DNA of 64,000 bases, taken from NCBI RefSeq assembly GCF_004078655.1, contig NZ_RZNC01000001.1, forward strand, positions 248,001 to 312,000, given 5' to 3'. Source of the DNA: Labedella populi. GTDB lineage: Bacteria > Actinomycetota > Actinomycetes > Actinomycetales > Microbacteriaceae. The notes beneath the pieces were generated by a model that saw only the letters and a program-made list of their open reading frames with translations, was not told where the DNA came from and did not search any database. Each line of letters opens with the position of its first letter. Position 1 is the first letter of the stretch. Positions 33,263-42,700 of the stretch are shown here, piece by piece. The position numbers and the translations under genes were made by a program.

Positions 33263-34279
33263 GTGAACGACGCAGCGCCGTTCTCACCCGCCCCGGAACG
33301 CTACGCGTCCATGAGGTATCGGAGGGCCGGCCGAAGCGGTCTCGATCTCCCGGCGCTCTCCCTCGGGCTCTGGCACAACTTCGGCGAGGGGCGCAGCTTC
33401 GAGTCGCAGCGTGCGATCGTCCGGCGCGCGTTCGACCTCGGCATCACCCACATCGACCTCGCCAACAACTACGGGCCGCCCTACGGCTCCGCCGAGCAGA
33501 CGTTCGGGCGTATCCTCGCCGCGGATCTCGCCCCCTTCCGTGACGAGTTCGTGATCTCGACGAAGGCGGGCTACGACATGTGGCCCGGGCCCTACGGCGA
33601 CGGCGGATCGCGGAAGTACCTGCTCTCGTCGCTCGATCAGAGCCTCACGCGCCTCGGCCTCGATTACGTCGACATCTTCTACCACCACCGCCCCGATACG
33701 ACGACGCCGATCGAGGAATCGATGGGCGCGCTCGCGACAGCCGTCCGGCAGGGCAAGGCCCTCTACGTCGGCGTCTCGAACTACGATCCCGAGCAGACCC
33801 GCCGGGCGGCCGCCGTCCTCGGCGACCTGGGCGTGCCGCTCCTCATCCACCAGCCGCCGTACTCGATGTTCAACCGCACGGTCGAGGAGGGGCTGCTCGA
33901 TGCCGTCACGGAGACGGGCATCGGCAGCATCGTGTTCTCACCGCTCGCGCAGGGCCTGCTCACCGACCGCTATCTCGACGGCACGGTCCCGAGCGACTCC
34001 CGGGCGGCGACGAGCCGGTTCCTCTCGGGGGAGCACATCTCGCAGACGTACCTCGACCGGGTGCGCGGCCTCTCGGCGATCGCGGCGGAGCGCGGACAGA
34101 CCCTCGCGCAGCTCGCGCTCTCCTGGGTGCTGCGGCACGACGCCGTCACCTCCGCGCTCATCGGCGCGAGCAGCGTCGCCCAGCTCGAGCAGAACATTGC
34201 GTCGCTCCGCGCCCCGGCGCTCACCGCCGACGAACTCGAGCGCATCGACGAGTTCGCGGTGCACGGGACGGCGCGATGA
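33263..34279 (+). CDS. Aldo/keto reductase, YghZ-like
   Basis: 338 residues. The AKR barrel shows ALSLGLWHNFG, DLGITHIDLANNYGPPYGSAEQTFGRIL (Asp and Tyr of the catalytic tetrad), EFVISTKAGYDMW (Lys) and YVDIFYHHRPD (His), with the cofactor end IVFSPLAQGLLTDRYL and SALIGASSVAQLEQN. It is closest to YghZ/L-glyceraldehyde 3-phosphate reductase-like members, NADPH-dependent. Its stop overlaps the start of the next gene by 4 bp (ATGA), so the two enzymes are translationally coupled and may handle the same hydroxyacid/aldehyde. Confidence 0.9.
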   Translation: MNDAAPFSPAPERYASMRYRRAGRSGLDLPALSLGLWHNFGEGRSFESQRAIVRRAFDLGITHIDLANNYGPPYGSAEQTFGRILAADLAPFRDEFVISTKAGYDMWPGPYGDGGSRKYLLSSLDQSLTRLGLDYVDIFYHHRPDTTTPIEESMGALATAVRQGKALYVGVSNYDPEQTRRAAAVLGDLGVPLLIHQPPYSMFNRTVEEGLLDAVTETGIGSIVFSPLAQGLLTDRYLDGTVPSDSRAATSRFLSGEHISQTYLDRVRGLSAIAAERGQTLAQLALSWVLRHDAVTSALIGASSVAQLEQNIASLRAPALTADELERIDEFAVHGTAR

Positions 34280-35391
34280 CGGACTCGTCGCTCCCGGCCT
34301 CACACGTCGACGCCGCCACGGCGGTCGAGCCCGTCGACATCTCGCGCGGCTGGCTCGCGGCGCTCGAGGAGCAGGCGAACGCGGCGCTGCCTCCGCATAT
34401 CCGCGAGTACGTCGGCACGACCGCGGGTTCGGCTGAACGAGCGGCGCGCGATCTCGCCGAGTGGGACGCCGTGTCGTTCGCTCCACGGACCCTCCTTGGG
34501 GAACGGTCGCTCGATCTCGGTACCACCGTGCTCGGCCGGTCCGTATCCTCTCCCGTCCTGATCGCGCCGATGGCCCAGCAGGTGGGTGCGCACCCGGCGG
34601 GGGAGCGCGCGACCGCGGCGGCGGCGGCCGCTGTCGGAACGGTCATCGGTGTTTCCACCAACACGGCCGTGCCGTTCGGCGAGATCCAGGGCACGGGCGC
34701 CGAGTGGTGGTTCCAGGTCTATCCGCTCGCCGATCGCGCGGCGACGGAGCGGATCGTCGAACGCGCGGCGGCGGCGGGCGCCGCGGCGATCATCCTCACC
34801 GTCGACACGACGGCCCTGCTCGTGAGCGCGCCCGGGATCGAACCGACGGAGTGGCCCGAGGGACCGGAGCGGGCCCGCCTCGTCAACCTGACGGCCGCGG
34901 AACTCGCAGGACTCGAGGGCCGCCCGACGGTCGCCGCAACGCTCGACGACATCGCGTGGTTGACGCGCGCGAGTGGTGGACTGCCCGTCATCGTGAAGGG
35001 CGTGCTCCGCGGTGATGACGCCACGCGGGCCGTCGACGCCGGAGCATCCGCGGTGATCGTCTCGACGCACGGGGGGCGCCGCTCGGGAGCCTCCATATCG
35101 TCGCTCTCCGCATTACCGTCCGTGGTCGGGGCCGTCGGCGACGCCGCCGAGGTCTACGTCGACAGTGGTGTGCGTTCCGGTGGTCACGCGCTCGTGGCCC
35201 TCACCCTCGGGGCACAAGCGGTGTTCGTGGGTCGCCCGGTCATGTGGGGGCTCGCGTTGTCGGGCGCGGCAGGAGTCGAGCGGGTCCTCCGCGGTCTGAA
35301 CGCCGAGCTCACCCTCGCGCTCTCCCAATCCGGCGCGACGTCGCTCGCCGGACTTTCCACCGAGCTCACCATCTCCCTCGGCTCACGCTGA
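34276..35391 (+). CDS. FMN-dependent alpha-hydroxy-acid oxidizing protein
   Basis: 371 residues from ATG at 34276. The lactate/glycolate oxidase family pattern is complete: YVGTTAGSAERAARDLAEWDAVSFAPRTL, PVLIAPMAQQVGAHPAGERATAAAAAAVGTVIGVST, WWFQVYPLADR, VIVKGVLRGDDATRAVDAGASAVIVSTHGGRRSGASISSLSALPSVVGAVG (catalytic His before GG), then VYVDSGVRSGGHALVALTLGAQAVFVGRPVMWGLA. STHGGRRSG replaces the usual SNHGGRQLD. It oxidises a 2-hydroxy acid to the 2-keto acid with FMN; the actual substrate is unknown. A strong hairpin terminator follows at 35396. Confidence 0.9.
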   Translation: MTDSSLPASHVDAATAVEPVDISRGWLAALEEQANAALPPHIREYVGTTAGSAERAARDLAEWDAVSFAPRTLLGERSLDLGTTVLGRSVSSPVLIAPMAQQVGAHPAGERATAAAAAAVGTVIGVSTNTAVPFGEIQGTGAEWWFQVYPLADRAATERIVERAAAAGAAAIILTVDTTALLVSAPGIEPTEWPEGPERARLVNLTAAELAGLEGRPTVAATLDDIAWLTRASGGLPVIVKGVLRGDDATRAVDAGASAVIVSTHGGRRSGASISSLSALPSVVGAVGDAAEVYVDSGVRSGGHALVALTLGAQAVFVGRPVMWGLALSGAAGVERVLRGLNAELTLALSQSGATSLAGLSTELTISLGSR

Positions 35392-35395
35392 ACAC

Positions 35396-35432
35396 GAACG
35401 CCCCGCGGGATCATGGATCTCGCGGGGCGTTC
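35396..35432. terminator. Bidirectional hairpin terminator
   Basis: Perfect 12-bp stem GAACGCCCCGCG / CGCGGGGCGTTC with a 13-nt loop, beginning 5 bp after the oxidase stop codon and lying between convergent genes. Confidence 0.85.
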
Positions 35433-35461
35433 ATGGTGGCGGCAACGCCGCGTGATGAGGG

Positions 35462-35887
35462 TCAGGCGGCTGCGACGGTCGCGCGCTGACGCCCGCGCGC
35501 GGGGTGGGCGGCTTGTGCGGCTTCCGCAGCGGCGTCGACGATCTTGCCGGCGGCGGCGACGACGGCCTCGGACTCGCCGTCGGCGGACGCCTCAGCCCCC
35601 TCGATGTAGGTGAGGCCCGCGCCGCTGTAGGACTGCTTCATGAGTTCTTCGAGCCACTCGCGGTCGAGCTGCTGCGAGGCCTCGGAATCGTAGGAGAAGG
35701 AGACGGCGGCTCCCGGGGTCATCCACGTGGAGCGACGCCGGCGGTCGGTACCGGTCCCCGTCACGAGCGTCATGACGAACGGTTCGTGGCGGCGGTAGCG
35801 CTGGAAGATGACGTACTGCAGGTGCGCGAGGGCGCGATCCTCGATCGTCACCGTCGTCGCGTCGGGGCCGTAAGTGAGCGTTGCCAT
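35462..35887 (-). CDS. DUF7882-type small protein
   Basis: 141 residues from ATG at 35887 (MATLTYGPDATTVTIEDRALAHLQ) with GGAG 6 nt upstream; an ATG four codons earlier has no such site. The N-terminal 90 residues, including ALAHLQYVIFQRYRRHEPFVMTL and a TPGAAVSFSYDSE segment, resemble the small proteins grouped as DUF7882, common in Microbacteriaceae and sometimes misnamed as DNA ligase. The tail is Ala-rich with a basic RGRQR. Function unknown. It is divergent from a MarR regulator across an unusual CTAG-rich gap that probably controls both. Confidence 0.75.
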   Translation of the reverse strand: MATLTYGPDATTVTIEDRALAHLQYVIFQRYRRHEPFVMTLVTGTGTDRRRRSTWMTPGAAVSFSYDSEASQQLDREWLEELMKQSYSGAGLTYIEGAEASADGESEAVVAAAGKIVDAAAEAAQAAHPARGRQRATVAAA

Positions 35888-35946
35888 GAGGTTCTCCATA
35901 ACTGTGTTCCGGGGGCGTAGTTGCTCACGGTGCAGTGCTTCGCCCG

Positions 35947-36077
35947 GTGAGTATGTAGTTCGTCTAGCTACTTAGAAGACCATACTCACGTTGACCGAGA
36001 AAAGAAAAGTGGTGAATTCTCGCGGAACCCTACGCTAAGGTAGCTAGGCGTTCTAGGCATGCTGCTAGACCCTCTAG
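35947..36077. promoter_or_regulatory. CTAG-rich divergent control region
   Basis: AT-richer gap between the DUF7882 gene and the MarR gene. An inverted repeat GTGAGTATG (35947-35955)/CATACTCAC (35981-35989) encloses one CTAG (35964). Four more CTAG sites lie at 36044, 36053, 36065 and 36074, spaced 9, 12 and 9 bp. CTAG is scarce in the surrounding host DNA, so this array probably forms a multi-site operator for the MarR protein; inference from spacing and position. Confidence 0.55.
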
Positions 36078-36099
36078 CAAAAAGGATGAGGTGGAACGA

Positions 36100-36663
36100 A
36101 TGGAAGCCCCGTACCCCGATGGCGTCTCCGGTGACCTCATGGAGACCGAATCGGCAGACCTGTCGAGCGTCGCCCCGAACGATGCACGTGAACTCTTCGA
36201 GAGCGTCGATCACGGCACCCGTGCGAGCAGCGCCGATGTCCTCACCCTTCTCCGCGAGTACCGCGCCGCCGAGAACACCTCACGGCGAGAGTCGCGTCGG
36301 GAGACCGCGATGGGTGAGACCGACCTCATCGCCATGAGGCTGCTCGTCGAAGCGGAGTCGGACGGACGACGCCTCACGCCCGGTTCGCTCAGCACGTCGC
36401 TCGGCATCTCGACGGCGTCGACGACAGCGCTCATCGATCGGCTCGCAACTGCCGGCTTCGTGGAGCGCCGCCCCCATGAGACGGACCGCCGTTCGACGGT
36501 CATCGTTCCGACGGTGCGCAGTGAGCGCGAGGTCCGTGAGGCGCTCACCCGTATGCAATCGGACCTCGCGCGTGTCGCCGACGGCATGAGTCAACACGAG
36601 ATCGACGTCGTCGCGCGCTTCCTCACGAACATGATCTCCGCCGTCCGCGGTAAGCGCGACTGA
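36100..36663 (+). CDS. MarR-family transcriptional regulator
   Basis: 187 residues from ATG at 36100 (MEAPYPDG), with GAGGTGG 5 nt upstream; a GTG three codons earlier also has a possible site. An acidic, disordered stretch of about 50 residues precedes the winged helix: GETDLIAMRLLVEAESDGRRLTPGSLSTSLGISTASTTALIDRLATAGFVERRPHETDRRSTVIVPT, a standard MarR DNA-binding domain, then a C-terminal dimer helix. The extended N-terminus is unusual for MarR. It probably regulates itself and the divergent DUF7882 gene through the CTAG array. Confidence 0.85.
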   Translation: MEAPYPDGVSGDLMETESADLSSVAPNDARELFESVDHGTRASSADVLTLLREYRAAENTSRRESRRETAMGETDLIAMRLLVEAESDGRRLTPGSLSTSLGISTASTTALIDRLATAGFVERRPHETDRRSTVIVPTVRSEREVREALTRMQSDLARVADGMSQHEIDVVARFLTNMISAVRGKRD

Positions 36664-36664
36664 C

Positions 36665-37555
36665 CTACCGCGGGTCGCCGTCCTGCCACACCGCCGTCGC
36701 CGGTTCCTCGTCGAGGGGAACCTCCGCCGCGTCCGGTGCGGTGACCGTGGAGTCGTCGGCGGAGTCCTCACGCGTCTCCGGTCCCGACGCGACCTCGGTG
36801 ACGAGGAACTCGACGCCGTCGAGAATCGCGGCCAGCCCGAGCGGATCGCTGAGCAGCCGGAAGTGGCCCGGAACGTCGATCTCGACGTTCGTCGCGCCGG
36901 CGAGCTGGCTCCCGTCCGGGACATGCTGGTCGACGGGCGGATAGATCGACACGATCCGCGAGTTCACGTCGGCGTGCTTCGACAGCGACACGATCGTCGA
37001 GTCGGTGGGGAGGAAGGCGCGCAAGCTCGGGTCGAGGAGCCAGCGCGCCCATCGGGAGCCGGCGAACGGTGTGCACACGGCCACCATCCCGCGGATGTCG
37101 AGTCGTGTTCCCGCCGTGAGCATGAGGTGCTTGCCCACGAGCCCGCCCTTGCTGTGGGCGACGACGATGCGCCCGGCCGCGGGAGCGGGCCGACGGGAGA
37201 GTGCTCGGGCGAGACGTGTCGACGTGTCGACGACGGGTCGTCGGTTGTACCCGAGGCCGCGCACGACGGCCACGGGGTAGCCGCGCTCATTGAGCAGATC
37301 GGCGACGGGCTTCAGGAAGAGCCACGTCTCGTAGACGCCGGGTACGAGCACGATCGTCGGCTTCGACGGGTCGCCGTGTCGGTAGCGGTCCGGCGCGTTG
37401 CGCGTCACGAGGGCGCGGACGTGAACCCATCCGGCGATCGCGTAGTCCTCGGTGAACGCCGCGAGAAGGACGATCCCGCGGACAAGGCGATTCCCGTGCG
37501 CGGGCCGCCGGTCGGACGGTCGACGCGGCGACGTGCCCGGCTGCGTGATCCCCAT
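36665..37555 (-). CDS. Alpha/beta hydrolase, triacylglycerol lipase-like
   Basis: 296 residues. PTIVLVPGVYETWLFLKPVADLLNERGYPV gives the oxyanion region, and AHSKGGLVGKHLM is the nucleophile elbow (Ser near residue 139, with Lys after it). An acid and a His (VPGHFRLLSDP) follow. This AHSKGG form occurs in lipase/PGAP1-like esterases. A hydrophobic N-terminal stretch (IVLLAAFTEDYAIAGWVHV) may associate with the membrane but no signal peptidase site is evident. The C-terminal 45 residues are acidic and low complexity. Substrate unknown. Confidence 0.82.
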   Translation of the reverse strand: MGITQPGTSPRRPSDRRPAHGNRLVRGIVLLAAFTEDYAIAGWVHVRALVTRNAPDRYRHGDPSKPTIVLVPGVYETWLFLKPVADLLNERGYPVAVVRGLGYNRRPVVDTSTRLARALSRRPAPAAGRIVVAHSKGGLVGKHLMLTAGTRLDIRGMVAVCTPFAGSRWARWLLDPSLRAFLPTDSTIVSLSKHADVNSRIVSIYPPVDQHVPDGSQLAGATNVEIDVPGHFRLLSDPLGLAAILDGVEFLVTEVASGPETREDSADDSTVTAPDAAEVPLDEEPATAVWQDGDPR

Positions 37556-37615
37556 GCCGGAAGTCTACGGAGCGCTCATCCGGCCGATCGAGGGGTGGAC
37601 GTCGCCCGGTGAAGT

Positions 37616-37644
37616 GGGCGGGCCGGGTTCAGCCCGGCCCGCCC
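37616..37644 (-). terminator. Strong GC-rich hairpin terminator after LuxR gene
   Basis: Perfect 12-bp stem GGGCGGGCCGGG / CCCGGCCCGCCC with a 5-nt loop, located between the LuxR 3' end (37805) and the hydrolase start (37555), both minus strand. The remaining 160 bp of this gap show nothing else recognisable. Confidence 0.75.
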
Positions 37645-37804
37645 GGGCTCGACGCGAGGGGGGGCATCGAGTGGCCGACGCACCGGCCTCCTCCATGGTG
37701 ATGGCTCCGCCGCACCAGTGCGAGAGCGGACGGGGTGGATTCGGGGGTCGAAATAGGGGCTGTCCGTGGAACCGGTCGGGCTCGGCCCGGTCGTCGGCAT
37801 CGGG

Positions 37805-39424
37805 TCAGGCCAGACCCGCACGGTCCGCCAGGTCCGACGCTTCGGCGCGCGAATGCACGCCGAGTTTCCGGTAGATGCTGCGGGTGGTCCCTTTGAGAGT
37901 GTTCACGCTGATGTAGAGGGCTGAGGCGATGTCGGAGAACGAACGGTCGGACGCCAGGAGCGCGAGCACCTCACGCTCACGACGCGTGAGACGGCCGATG
38001 TCGTTCGATCTGTGACGGCCCGACGTGGTTCGGTTGAGGGCGTCAGGTGAGGCGGAGCTCGTGAGACCAGTGAGACCGATGAGCTCCCGGAGATGTTCGG
38101 GGTCGATGATCCCGTAGGCGCTATAGAGGCCTTCTGCCTCGATGATCGCGTGTGCGCTGCCGAAGGCGACGCTTGCCGACGACATCCGCCGCAATCCGAG
38201 TCGTGCTGCCGCCGTCAGCAACAGGGCACCGCCGCGGAGCCGAGGGCTCCCGCCATCGCCCGCGGCGGGCATCGCGTGAGTGATCGCGGCACGATACCGA
38301 CCGGCCCGGTAGGCCGCAGCGGCAGCCATGACGCCGTCGAACGGTGTCTGGATCGTCGGCTCGGGTGGTGTCGGCGCGGCAGAGTTCTGGAGGAGCGCAA
38401 TTCGGGCCGCTGCTGCCCCGACGTGCCGACGATTGGCGCCGTCCTGAACCAACGTGAGGGGACGACGCTGGATCTCAGCGTGCAGTGTCACGTGCATCTG
38501 CGCTGTTTCGCGCGATCCGCGCGCCACGAGCGCGCGCACCCACAACTCCGCCGCCCAGTAGTCGCGACTCGGAGCCTCAGCGAGCGCGAGAAGGCGCCGC
38601 TCGGCCGCCTCGGGATCGAGGCGGTCGTTCGAGATGAGCGCCGCGGCCAGGTGGAGGGGTGCGTCGTGGCGGGAGGAGAGTGAGCCCGTGCGTCGCGCCC
38701 GCTCCAACCAGCGCTCGGCGTCGGAGAGCCGACCGTGGTCCGCGTGGAGCCAGGCGAGGGCCGCGGCCGCGCGTCGTGCGATCTGTACCTGGCCCGTCAA
38801 CTCGCCGAGGTCCCAGGCCTCCTCGTATTCGCGTGCCCCGCCGACGTCCGCGAGTTCAAAGGTTCGTCCCCAGCGTGCGAGGAGTTGAGGCAGTGCGTTC
38901 TGGGCGTCGGCCCGAGCGCGGTCCGAGGCTTCCTCGAGCAGGCGTCGCGCGGTCCGCGCGCTCTCGACGGCGAGGGCCAGCCGGCCGCTCGTCCGCTGCC
39001 CTGCCGATCGGGCGGTAGCAGCGACGAGAGCGTCGAGCAGATCGCTCGTCCGGGACTCCCTCCCGTACGCGTCGAACGGGAGGTCGTGGAAGCGCCCGGA
39101 GTCGTCACCCCTCAGGACGTGGCGCAGATAGTTCACAGCGATCAGCAGGCTCGGCATGGCGATGATCGCCTCGCCGGGGAGCGCATTGATGGCCGCGAGG
39201 AGGGCCGAGGGTCGGGTCGCCAGGAGTTGATCCCAGCGAGCCGAGATCATGCCGACCGCGGAGCGCCAGCCGTCTCGCGCTGAGACGACGGCGATGTGGT
39301 GGGCCAGATCCTCCACGCCACCGGTCGCTGAGCGGTCGACACCGAGCGCGCGGGTCATCGTCGGATGCGATGAAATGCGACGGTGAGGCGGGCGGAGGAA
39401 GGCACGGATCCCATGTTCGGACAT
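37805..39424 (-). CDS. Large LuxR-family regulator
   Basis: 539 residues. The C-terminal 65 residues are a LuxR/GerE helix-turn-helix: LTRREREVLALLASDRSFSDIASALYISVNTLKGTTRSIYRKLGV. The preceding 400 residues are helical with TPR-like repeats (AAALAWLHADHGRLSDAERWLERARR, LRGGALLLTAAARLGLRRMSSASVAFGSAHAIIEAEGL), as in the C-terminal half of MalT/LAL regulators. No Walker A or ATPase domain is seen, so it corresponds to an LAL protein lacking its ATPase part. It is divergent from the giant surface protein, which is a candidate target. An inverted repeat overlaps its start codon (39413-39434). Confidence 0.85.
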   Translation of the reverse strand: MSEHGIRAFLRPPHRRISSHPTMTRALGVDRSATGGVEDLAHHIAVVSARDGWRSAVGMISARWDQLLATRPSALLAAINALPGEAIIAMPSLLIAVNYLRHVLRGDDSGRFHDLPFDAYGRESRTSDLLDALVAATARSAGQRTSGRLALAVESARTARRLLEEASDRARADAQNALPQLLARWGRTFELADVGGAREYEEAWDLGELTGQVQIARRAAAALAWLHADHGRLSDAERWLERARRTGSLSSRHDAPLHLAAALISNDRLDPEAAERRLLALAEAPSRDYWAAELWVRALVARGSRETAQMHVTLHAEIQRRPLTLVQDGANRRHVGAAAARIALLQNSAAPTPPEPTIQTPFDGVMAAAAAYRAGRYRAAITHAMPAAGDGGSPRLRGGALLLTAAARLGLRRMSSASVAFGSAHAIIEAEGLYSAYGIIDPEHLRELIGLTGLTSSASPDALNRTTSGRHRSNDIGRLTRREREVLALLASDRSFSDIASALYISVNTLKGTTRSIYRKLGVHSRAEASDLADRAGLA

Positions 39425-39434
39425 GCCCGAACAT
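39413..39434. promoter_or_regulatory. Inverted repeat on the luxR-type start codon
   Basis: ATGTTCGG-N6-CCGAACAT, perfect arms of 8 bp, spans the ATG at 39424-39422. It could be an autoregulatory operator or an mRNA hairpin masking the start. Confidence 0.5.
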
Positions 39435-39713
39435 CGTCCGCTGTCAAGGGCTGGAAACCACCCCCTCGTCCACCCGTTTCAACCCGAAAGGCCCTCGTTC
39501 GAGGGGCAATACCAGTCCGCTTTCGCTCGGGAGCTACTGATGAAGGCCGACGGTGCGGCGACCACCGCGCCGATCACGAGGGCGGAATCATGGGTGGGTT
39601 TCGGCGGTCTCGCTTGTCCAGCGTCCCGCCCTGACAGTTCGCTGTGATTGCGGAGCTTCGTCTCCGTACGTCGACAGACGTTTTTCGGATGCACTGAGAT
39701 GAGGGATGAACGC

Positions 39714-42700
39714 GTGTCACTACGGGTCACAGCATTAAGGCGCGGCGGAGGTCGGGATCGCTTCCCGAAGCCGCGCGGTACGAGGCGCCTCAGGTCGACG
39801 ATCGCGGCGGGGACCACAGTCCTCATGGCCGCGGCGTCGCTCGCTCTCGCGCCGCCGGCGGCGGCAGCCACCGTCTACGAGATCACCGGCGGCTGGGCGG
39901 AGAACACCCCCACCGAGGTCGCGAAGGGTGACGTGATCAACGCCGAGTGGCGCGTGAACGTCAACGACGACGCCGAAGCGCCGGCCAACGAGCCCGTGGA
40001 GAACGTCACGTTCACGGTGACGCTCGAGCACGGTCTGTTCCAGGGCATCCCCGACCTCTGCAAGACCACGGGCGTCGACCCGGTCTCCGCGTTGTCCGAC
40101 GACAAGCTCACGCTCACGTGTAACCTCGGCCCCGTGCTCCAGGGCACCGCGGTCGTCGTCCAGACCCCCGTTGTGGCCGACGGGATCACGGGCGACATCA
40201 TCAACGGCTCGGCCGAGATCAACGGTCAGACGGCGGAGCTCACGCCCATCACGATCCGCAACACGTTCGGCATGGACATGCTGTGGGGCACGCCGACGGC
40301 CACGCAGCTGCCACGCGGTGATGCCACTCACGACTTCGACTTCGAGTGGACGCTCTTCGCCGACGCGGGAAGCGACCAGGGGCCCGACACGGTCTCCTAC
40401 GACCTCACGATCACGACGCAGAACAACAAGGAACTCTTCCTCGGCGTACAGAACAACACGGCGCCGTTCAACCAGCCCTGCGGGTATTTCGCGCAGAGCA
40501 ATACGGCCGTCGGGCACCCGTACTCGCACCAGAACCCGAATGCGTACGGGGAGCGCCAGGCGCCCTTCGTCGACCAGTGCACGCTCACCAAGACGGGCCG
40601 CAACACGTTCCGTCTGACGCTCACGGGCATCGACTACTCGCAGACGATGGTTCCGACGCTCGACTCCGCAGGCCGCCCCCTGCCGGCGGACCGGGTGGCA
40701 CTCGCCTCCGGCTCGATCTGGCTGCAGGTGCGAGACCTCACGGAGGGCACCTCGGCCAACCTGCGCTCCACGGCCCCCGTCTATCGCTCGGTCACGGGGC
40801 AGACCTCGCAGGACCTCGCGGGTAACAACACGTCGAGCAAGGTGCTCGTCCTTCCCGGCACGTGGAGCCACGCGTGGGCGCGCACGACCGGTGGCACCCC
40901 GTGGGACAACTCCTACGAGATGGCGCCGGGGGCTCAGGTGTACAGCTACACCAACGACACCCTGACCCAGCAGGACCTGCCTGCGAACACCGCGATGGGC
41001 GAGTGTGTCACACTCGACAGTGCCTTCGTCGACTACCGGGCGACGCAGGTGTTCCTCTACACCCCGGGTGACCCGGCCGGCACGCCGGAGACCGACATCC
41101 CTGGCCAGCTGCAGTGGTACGTCGGCAACGACCCGACCGTCACCCCCGGTTCCGGTGGGTACAACCCCGACGCCTTCCGCGGCTGCGGTGGCGGTGCCGG
41201 CTGGGTCAACGAGGAGCCCGCGGACCTGACGACGGTCAAGGCCGTGCGCTGGGCCGGTTTCACGACCGGTGATCTCGGCAACCAGTTCCTGCAACTGCGG
41301 GTGATCGCCGGTATCGAGGCCGACGCCCCCATCGGACAGGACATCTGGACCTGGGGTGCCATGATCCGCAACGGCGTGTGGAACTACCCGGCGCGCGGTG
41401 CGCTGCCCCAGGACCAGGTGTTCACGCCGACGCCGGGCGACCGGTACACCGGCACGCGCAACGGTCGTGACGTCCTCCACGTCATCTTCGCGGTGCCGAG
41501 CGTACGCAAGGCGGTCGACCGTTCGGTCGTGCGACCGGGCGAACCGGCGACCTTCACGCTCACCTACTCCGCCAACGGCTCGGGCGCGATCCCGGACACC
41601 GTGGACGGGTACCGCATCGTGGACACGCTCCCCGTCGGCATGACCTACGTCGCCGGGTCGTCGACTCCTGAGCCGACGATCACGACGGACGCCCAGCGGC
41701 GCCAGGTGCTCACGTGGGTGCTCGACGGCGTTCCGACGAACGCCCCGAACGTGCTCACGTACCAGTCGGTCGCCGGTGACACGGTGGAGCCGGGCCAGAC
41801 GCTGACCAACACGGTCACGACGACGCTGCGCGGCGAGACCTCACGCCCCGCGACGGCGCAGGTCACGACGAGCAGCAGCGGCTACACGTTGCTCTCGAAG
41901 ACGACCGACCAGTGGTTCATCGGGAACCCCGAGGGAACGGGCGACGGCGAAGGCTCGTGGACCGTGTCGCTGCGCTCGGTCGACCCGCTGCCGCAGGCGT
42001 ACACCGACACGATCGACGTCCTCCCGTATGTCGGGGACGAGCGTGGCACGAGCTACACGGGGACCTACGAGGTGACGTCGATCGACGCCCCGGCCGGCGC
42101 GACGGTCTACTACACGACCGCCGATCCGTCGACGATCAGCGACGACCCCGCGCATGAGTCGAACGGTGCGGCCGGCGATCCGACGGGCAACGACATCGGC
42201 TGGTCCACCACGCCGGTGCCGAACCCCACGGCCGTCCGCGTGATCGGCGGCGTGCTCGACCCGGGCGCGACGTTCTCGTTCACGGTGAACATCGCGACTG
42301 ACGGTGCCGAGCCGGGGGACGTCTGGGTCAACCGGGCGCAGACGCGTGCCGAGCACACCGGACTCATCATGCGCACGTCCGAGCCGCTCACGATGGGGAC
42401 GTTCTACTCGGCCTCGCTGAAGAAGTACGTCCAGGACATCCACGGCGAATGGCACGACGCGAACGACGCGGCAGACTACCCGCGGTTCCGCATCGGCGAC
42501 ACCATCACGTACCGCATCGTCGTCGAGAACACGGGCCAGGGCACCATCCGCAACCTCACGGTGAGCGACGACAAGCAGCCGGAGCTCGGCGAGTTCGTCG
42601 TCGAGGAGCTCGCGCCCGGAGCGACGGAGTCGCACGAGTACGAGATCGTCGCAGACGACTCGCTCGAGCAGACGACCGTCAACAACGCGTGCGCCGCGGC

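Noticed and set aside
39413-39434. SOS box/LexA site
   Set aside because: The actinobacterial box is GAAC-N4-GTTC; here the half-sites are in the reverse order (GTTC...GAAC) with a different spacer.
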